A program made the translations under genes and the position numbers. 57,031 bases of DNA from an uncultured bacterium (GTDB lineage: Bacteria; Bacillota_I; Bacilli_A; RFN20; CAG-826), in contig CASGAD010000013.1 in assembly GCA_949299335.1 (NCBI GenBank), forward strand, positions 1 to 57,031. The letters run 5' to 3'. The number at the start of each line of letters is the position of its first letter. The stretch's first letter is position 1. Below are positions 52,867 through 57,031 of this stretch, piece by piece. The notes beneath the pieces are model-generated. The model was not told where the DNA came from and did not search any database. It worked only from the letters and a program-made list of their open reading frames with translations.

Positions 52867-53658
52867 ATGAATAAAACAAAAATTGGCTCTATAGGCGAAG
52901 TGCTATTATATTTAATAGAGAAAAACGAAAGTAATTATGAAAAAGCGTTTGATTCAAATGAAGCAAACGCTTTAAGCATGATTAAAAGCAGTAAATGCCA
53001 AAAGGAATTTATAACGATAATACCAAAAAATAGATTTGGAGATGAAGTAATTAGCTATCTAGGATCTTTAGATATTGATAAGATAAATTATCAAAGAAAA
53101 GATGGACGACAAGGTATAATTTTTGACTTTAAAGAAAGAGGAATTATATTAGATCGAAAATATAGTGCTTTCTATTTTGCTTCGGCGATGGATTTTGACT
53201 TTATAAAAATGTTAGATGAATCATATAGTTTTCATTTGAGTATGGATTCATTTTCAATTTCTATAGATTCTTATAAATATTTAGTTTCTGCATTAAAATT
53301 AGCTAAAAAGAAAGAATGTTTGATAACTTTAAGCTTCACTAGCAATAATTTCTTTCGGAACGACGAGCAATCTTTCATAGTGCTAAATCAAATAAGTAAA
53401 TATGTTAATTATTTATTTTTAGATTTTAATAGGCTTAAAAATGTTTATGCTTTTAATAAAGGCTTAGAATTTAGTAAAGAAAAACTACTAGATATCTATA
53501 AAAAATTAAAAGTTGAAGACATAATAATTTTTAATGAAGAAGAGGCTTACTTTATTAATAAAGATGATTGTTTAAACTTAGTAGATTTAGGAAAGTTCCA
53601 TAATGAAAGCGAACTAATCGCAAGATTTTATAATAAATACATTTTAAAAGAAAATTAA
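52867..53658 (+). CDS. Degenerate PfkB-family (KDG kinase-like) protein
   Basis: The 263-residue protein follows the 2-dehydro-3-deoxygluconokinase pattern: IGEVLLYLI, EFITIIPKNRFGDEVISYL, GIIFDFKERG, DRKYSAFYFASAMDFDFIKML and LFLDFNRLKNV. The N-terminal GGA..NVA motif is replaced by FDSNEANALSM. The C-terminal GAGDAF motif with the catalytic aspartate is missing: after NLVDLG it reads KFHNESELIARFYNKYI. It is also shorter than active kinases (usually 310-340). So it is probably a catalytically dead pseudo-kinase or a decaying gene. TAAAAT (52854-52859) ends seven bases before the ATG, with no ribosome site. Confidence 0.6.
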   Translation: MNKTKIGSIGEVLLYLIEKNESNYEKAFDSNEANALSMIKSSKCQKEFITIIPKNRFGDEVISYLGSLDIDKINYQRKDGRQGIIFDFKERGIILDRKYSAFYFASAMDFDFIKMLDESYSFHLSMDSFSISIDSYKYLVSALKLAKKKECLITLSFTSNNFFRNDEQSFIVLNQISKYVNYLFLDFNRLKNVYAFNKGLEFSKEKLLDIYKKLKVEDIIIFNEEEAYFINKDDCLNLVDLGKFHNESELIARFYNKYILKEN

Positions 53659-53703
53659 TGTAATTAATTTTACGAAAGTCTTTAAAAGCCTAGATAAGAA
53701 ATT

Positions 53704-53709
53704 TATAAT
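53704..53709 (+). promoter_or_regulatory. -10 box of a leaderless ZIP transporter mRNA
   Basis: TATAAT ends seven bases before the ATG at 53717, with no ribosome site between. Confidence 0.5.
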
Positions 53710-53716
53710 TTAAATC

Positions 53717-54520
53717 ATGGATCCAATTATTATTAGTGTAATTTGTTTATGTTTGATTTTTGGGGCAACAACGTTAGGCTCAAGCTTAGTTTTTGTTTGT
53801 AAGAAAACATATTCGGCTCGTACTGGTTCGATGATTGTTGGACTTGCTAGTGGAATTATGATGGCTACATCGTTTTTTGGATTATTGCTTCCTTCTATTG
53901 AAGAAAGTAAAAGTATTTATGGCGAAAAACTTGCGGTCCTGCCAGTAGTTTTAGGATTTATTCTTGGAGGAGTGCTTTTATATTTTTTAGATAAAGTTGT
54001 CCCTCATTTGCATAAAGACTCAGAGGAAGCTGAAGGTATAAAGACCGATAAAATTAATAGAAGATTTAAGTTTATTCTCGCCGTAACGTTACATAATATT
54101 CCTGAAGGCATCGCTGTAGGCTTACTTTGTGGATATGCAATAGGGGCTACGGATAATATAGAAACTGCCTGTTTAGGAGCATTAAGCTTGGCGATTGGTA
54201 TTGCAATTCAAAACTTACCTGAAGGAAGTGCAGTGAGTATCCCTTTACTTGAAGATGGTGTATCAAAGCCAAAAGCGTTTCTTCTTGGTACCCTTACAGG
54301 TGTAGTTGAACCTATTTTTGCTTTTATTGCGATATTTTTAGCAGCGTTTTTAGACTCGGCCTTACCTTATTTACTATCATTTGCAGCTGGAGCAATGATG
54401 TATGTAACAATTGATGAATTAATTCCAGAGATTAAATGTAGGCGCGAACATAGTCACTTTGGTTTATGGGCGTTTATGATTGGCTTTGCCATTATGACTT
54501 GTTTAGAAATATTACTTTAA
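53717..54520 (+). CDS. ZIP family metal transporter
   Basis: ZIP proteins import zinc or other divalent metals. The 267-residue protein has eight likely membrane segments. The metal site in segment 4 is HNIPEGIAVGLL (HNxPEG) and that in segment 5 is QNLPEGSAVSIPL, the usual pair. A cytoplasmic loop near 95-115 carries HLHKDSEE with His and acidic residues. The start lies just after a TATAAT, so the mRNA is probably leaderless. It is followed by an iron-type alcohol dehydrogenase gene. Confidence 0.88.
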   Translation: MDPIIISVICLCLIFGATTLGSSLVFVCKKTYSARTGSMIVGLASGIMMATSFFGLLLPSIEESKSIYGEKLAVLPVVLGFILGGVLLYFLDKVVPHLHKDSEEAEGIKTDKINRRFKFILAVTLHNIPEGIAVGLLCGYAIGATDNIETACLGALSLAIGIAIQNLPEGSAVSIPLLEDGVSKPKAFLLGTLTGVVEPIFAFIAIFLAAFLDSALPYLLSFAAGAMMYVTIDELIPEIKCRREHSHFGLWAFMIGFAIMTCLEILL

Positions 54521-54535
54521 TAAGGAGAAAGAAAC

Positions 54536-55699
54536 ATGAAATACGATTTTACTTTTTATAATCCAACTAAAATTTATTTTGGCAAAACAGCTTTTAAAAA
54601 TTTAAAGACTGAATTAAAAAATTATGGTCCAAACGTTTTATTTATGTTTGGAAGAAATTCAATTAAAAAAAGTGGATTATATGACAAAATTATGAATGTT
54701 TTAAAAGCAACTAATAAAAATGTCACAATTTTAGAAGGAGTAATGCCTAACCCAACTTATAAAAAGGTATTAGAGGGAGCTAAATTAGTTAGAGATAATC
54801 ATATTGATTTGATTTTAGCTGTTGGTGGAGGATCTGTAATCGATTGCGCTAAAGGAATAAGTGCAGCCGCTTATTGTAAAGAAGATGCTTGGGAAAGATA
54901 TTACATTAGGGGAGAAAAGGTTAATACTAGACTTGTTCCAATAGGTTCAGTTTTGACAATGGTTGGTACTGGATCAGAAATGAATGGTGGTTCAGTAATT
55001 ACTAACGAAGACAAGAAACTTAAAAAAGGACATGTTTACGAAAGCGTTAATTTCCCTAAATTTTCAATTTTAAATCCAGAATTTACATATACAGTCCCAA
55101 TTTATCAGATGAAATCGGGTATTTTTGATATATTCTCACATTTAATGGAACAATATTTTTCTGGTGATGATGACAATGTTAGTGATTATTTAATCGAAGG
55201 ATTAATGCGTTCATTGATTCATTCTTCAAAAGAAGCTATTAAAAATCCAAAAAAATATGAAGCAAGAAGCAATTTAATGTGGTGCGCAACCATTGCTTTA
55301 AATACATTAGTAAGACAATCTAAAACGGAAGATTGGCAAGTTCATAGTATTGAACATCAATTAGGAGCTTATACGGATTGTGCTCATGGAATGGGACTTG
55401 CTGCAATCTCAATTCCTTATTACAAGTTAGTTTATAAATATGGAGTTAAAAAGTTTGCTAGATTTGCAATTAACGTTTGGGGAGTCAGTCCGATTGATAA
55501 AACCGATGAAGAACTTGCATTATTAGGTATTGAGGCTTTAAAAAACTACATTAAAGAATGTGGAATGGTAACTTCAATTCAAGAATTAGGTGCTACTAAA
55601 GAAATGTTACCTTTAATTGCTGATTCTACGGATTTAGGAGGAGGTTATCATAATTTAACTAGAGATGAAGTGCTAACTATTTTAGAAGAGTGCTTCTAA
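54536..55699 (+). CDS. Iron-containing alcohol dehydrogenase, butanol-dehydrogenase type
   Basis: The 387-residue enzyme oxidises alcohols or reduces aldehydes with NAD(P)(H). It has YFGKTAFKNL, the cofactor loop AVGGGSVIDCAKG, TMVGTGSEMN and the metal ligands in DIFSHLMEQY (Asp and His), HSIEHQLGA and CAHGMGLA (two His). It resembles BDH/YqhD-type enzymes that make butanol or propanol or detoxify aldehydes. AAGGAG precedes the ATG. It is 15 bases after zip, so the two are probably one transcript. Confidence 0.9.
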   Translation: MKYDFTFYNPTKIYFGKTAFKNLKTELKNYGPNVLFMFGRNSIKKSGLYDKIMNVLKATNKNVTILEGVMPNPTYKKVLEGAKLVRDNHIDLILAVGGGSVIDCAKGISAAAYCKEDAWERYYIRGEKVNTRLVPIGSVLTMVGTGSEMNGGSVITNEDKKLKKGHVYESVNFPKFSILNPEFTYTVPIYQMKSGIFDIFSHLMEQYFSGDDDNVSDYLIEGLMRSLIHSSKEAIKNPKKYEARSNLMWCATIALNTLVRQSKTEDWQVHSIEHQLGAYTDCAHGMGLAAISIPYYKLVYKYGVKKFARFAINVWGVSPIDKTDEELALLGIEALKNYIKECGMVTSIQELGATKEMLPLIADSTDLGGGYHNLTRDEVLTILEECF

Positions 55700-55720
55700 T
55701 TTAGTTTATTTATAATTAAT

Positions 55721-56896
55721 ATGATTACGTTTCTAAGAAAACTATTTATTAAAAATTATCAAGATACCAATTCGCCAAAAGTGAGGGAAGCTCATGGAAT
55801 ATTAGCGTCTTGTGGTGGTGTTATAATTAACTTAATACTATTTGCTTTTAAGTTGGTTATAGGAATTATTACATTATCCATGTCTGTTATTAGTGATGCT
55901 ATTAATAACTTGACTGATTTTTTCTCTTGCATAGTTAATTTAATTGGTTTTAAAGTTGCGAGTAAACCCGCTGATAAAAATCATCCTTTTGGACATGAAA
56001 GAATTGAATATTTATCTGGATTAATAATTTCATTTGTCATTGTTGCTTGTGGTCTTTTATTAATCTATTCAAGTGTTTCGACTTTAATGGAAGGTCAAAG
56101 TGAGATTAGTATAAATATTTATACTTTTATTATTTTAGGTGTTTCTATTTTAGTTAAATTATTACTTGGATTATTTTATCGTGGACTAGGGAAGGCTATA
56201 AACTCTGTAAGTTTAAAAGCTGCAATGCAAGATTCGATAAATGATGTTATTGTTACTTCCTTTGTATTAATCTCATCAATAATTCAATATTTCTATCCAA
56301 GTTTATGGTATTTAGACGCCTCAGTATCAATCGTAGTTGCATTATTTGTTTTATTTGCAGGAGCTAAAATGATTAAAGAAACTAGTGCACCTTTAATCGG
56401 AGTAAGACCAGAAGCAAGTAATGTTTTATCTATTAAAGAAGAAGTGTTAAAAATTGATGGAGTAATAGGTGTTCATGATATGCTTTTTCATTCTTATGGC
56501 CCAACTAAAGTTTATTTAACCTTACATATTGAAGTAAACGGAAATTTAAATTTATTTAGTGCTCATGATATTGCAGACAATGTTGAACATTTTATTAAAG
56601 AGAAGTTTTCAATTGATGCTACAGTCCACATTGATCCAATTGATGTTGAGTCAAAAGAGTACCAAAAACTTTCATTAGATTTAAAAAATGTATTATTAGA
56701 TATCAATAAGGATTTTACTTTTCATGATTTAAGAATTGTTAAAACCCATGGAGGTAATAGAATATGTTTTGATATAGCTTTACCTATCGATACTAAATGT
56801 GATAAAGACAAATTGACTCAAGACATTAAAACCAAGTTAAATGGTGAATATAAAGATTACGAAATTGATATTAATATAGATGATAATTATATGTAA
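55721..56896 (+). CDS. Cation diffusion facilitator (CDF) metal efflux protein
   Basis: CDF proteins export zinc, manganese, iron or cobalt by proton exchange. The 391-residue protein has six membrane segments with SDAINNLTDFFSCIVNLIG and KPADKNHPFGHERIEYLSG (first metal site region), DSINDVIVTS in segment 5, and a long soluble C-terminus with VIGVHDMLFHSYG and THGGNRICFDI. The site residues look MntE/YdfM-like, but the metal is uncertain. TATAAT (55711-55716) ends four bases before the ATG, again without a ribosome site. Confidence 0.88.
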   Translation: MITFLRKLFIKNYQDTNSPKVREAHGILASCGGVIINLILFAFKLVIGIITLSMSVISDAINNLTDFFSCIVNLIGFKVASKPADKNHPFGHERIEYLSGLIISFVIVACGLLLIYSSVSTLMEGQSEISINIYTFIILGVSILVKLLLGLFYRGLGKAINSVSLKAAMQDSINDVIVTSFVLISSIIQYFYPSLWYLDASVSIVVALFVLFAGAKMIKETSAPLIGVRPEASNVLSIKEEVLKIDGVIGVHDMLFHSYGPTKVYLTLHIEVNGNLNLFSAHDIADNVEHFIKEKFSIDATVHIDPIDVESKEYQKLSLDLKNVLLDINKDFTFHDLRIVKTHGGNRICFDIALPIDTKCDKDKLTQDIKTKLNGEYKDYEIDINIDDNYM

Positions 56897-56970
56897 GCGT
56901 AAAAGATATACCATTATTTTCGTTCGAACACTTGAGCCTCATAATGTATTCATAAATAAAGGAGACAATT

Positions 56971-57031
56971 ATGGGAGTAATTACAAACACTTATCCTGAG
57001 GCTTTTAAAATTAGCTTAGTTAGACGTTATC
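56971..57031 (+). CDS. Start of an unidentified gene, cut by the window end
   Basis: AAAGGAGA lies before the ATG at 56971. The first 20 residues read MGVITNTYPEAFKISLVRRY. The rest is outside the window and I cannot assign a function. Confidence 0.5.
   Translation, partial: MGVITNTYPEAFKISLVRRY

Noticed and set aside
53651-53671. AT-only hairpin after the PfkB-like gene
   Set aside because: AAAATTAA/TTAATTTT has no G-C pairs; chance is likely in this base composition.
1-57031. CRISPR arrays, insertion sequences, prophage and tRNA genes
   Set aside because: No spaced direct repeats, transposase or integrase motifs, or tRNA cloverleaf with GTTCGA-type arm were found; the only TTCGA-like match is in the SRP RNA.

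Overview
The window is the replication-origin region of a very AT-rich, low-GC Gram-positive-type bacterium. TGA is used as a stop (for example at rnmV) and tryptophan is TGG, so the code is standard rather than the Mycoplasma/Spiroplasma code. Gene order (rpmH-rnpA-yidC-jag on one side, dnaA-dnaN-yaaA-recF-gyrB-gyrA on the other), a short SRP RNA, the MEP-pathway kinase IspE and small tight operons suggest an uncultured Bacilli/'Tenericutes-like' lineage (RF39, Acholeplasma/Izemoplasma or Erysipelotrichia relatives). That placement is inference.

Layout. 1-204 holds stacked hairpin terminators. 205-7561 is a minus-strand housekeeping arm: ispE, rsmA, rnmV, tatD, mnmE, jag, yidC, rnpA, rpmH. 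7562-7980 is the first half of oriC with DnaA boxes. The second half lies between dnaA and dnaN and has a DnaA-trio-like unwinding element. 7981-19677 is the rightward arm: dnaA, dnaN, yaaA, recF, gyrB, gyrA, a glycosyltransferase, serS, SRP RNA, tadA. 19775-25594 is a MacB-like ABC exporter, an Exp7/CtpE-like P-type ATPase and a TetR regulator. 25680-37996 holds a degenerate M50-like membrane protein, mscL, degV, tldE/tldD, three surface-glycan or glycolipid transferases, rpmE, metG, a possible free-standing Fmt C-terminal domain and an RlmD-type rRNA methyltransferase.

38000-41000 is an accessory, decaying patch: a winged-helix remnant, a small unknown protein, an AlbA/Schlafen-type protein with a damaged 5' end behind three 11-bp tandem repeats, and a broken AbiEii-like toxin remnant. 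40995-46175 is a coherent cluster: a flavodoxin that appears to start with ACG, a 'nitrous oxide-stimulated promoter' family protein, a DUF454 membrane protein, two half ABC exporters and a membrane-anchored Nudix hydrolase. After it come a lipase gene broken by one stop codon and a 492-residue orphan. 48473-52838 is an RpiB-like/TetR operon divergent from a LolD/FtsX-type ABC exporter. The right end carries a degenerate PfkB kinase, a ZIP transporter, an iron-type alcohol dehydrogenase, a CDF transporter and the start of one more gene.

Several genes (mnmE, tadA, the broken lipase, the PfkB-like gene, zip and probably others) have a -10 box only 6-8 bases before the ATG and no Shine-Dalgarno sequence, which points to leaderless mRNAs next to ordinary SD-led genes. 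All function calls come from reading sequence motifs; no database search was run.
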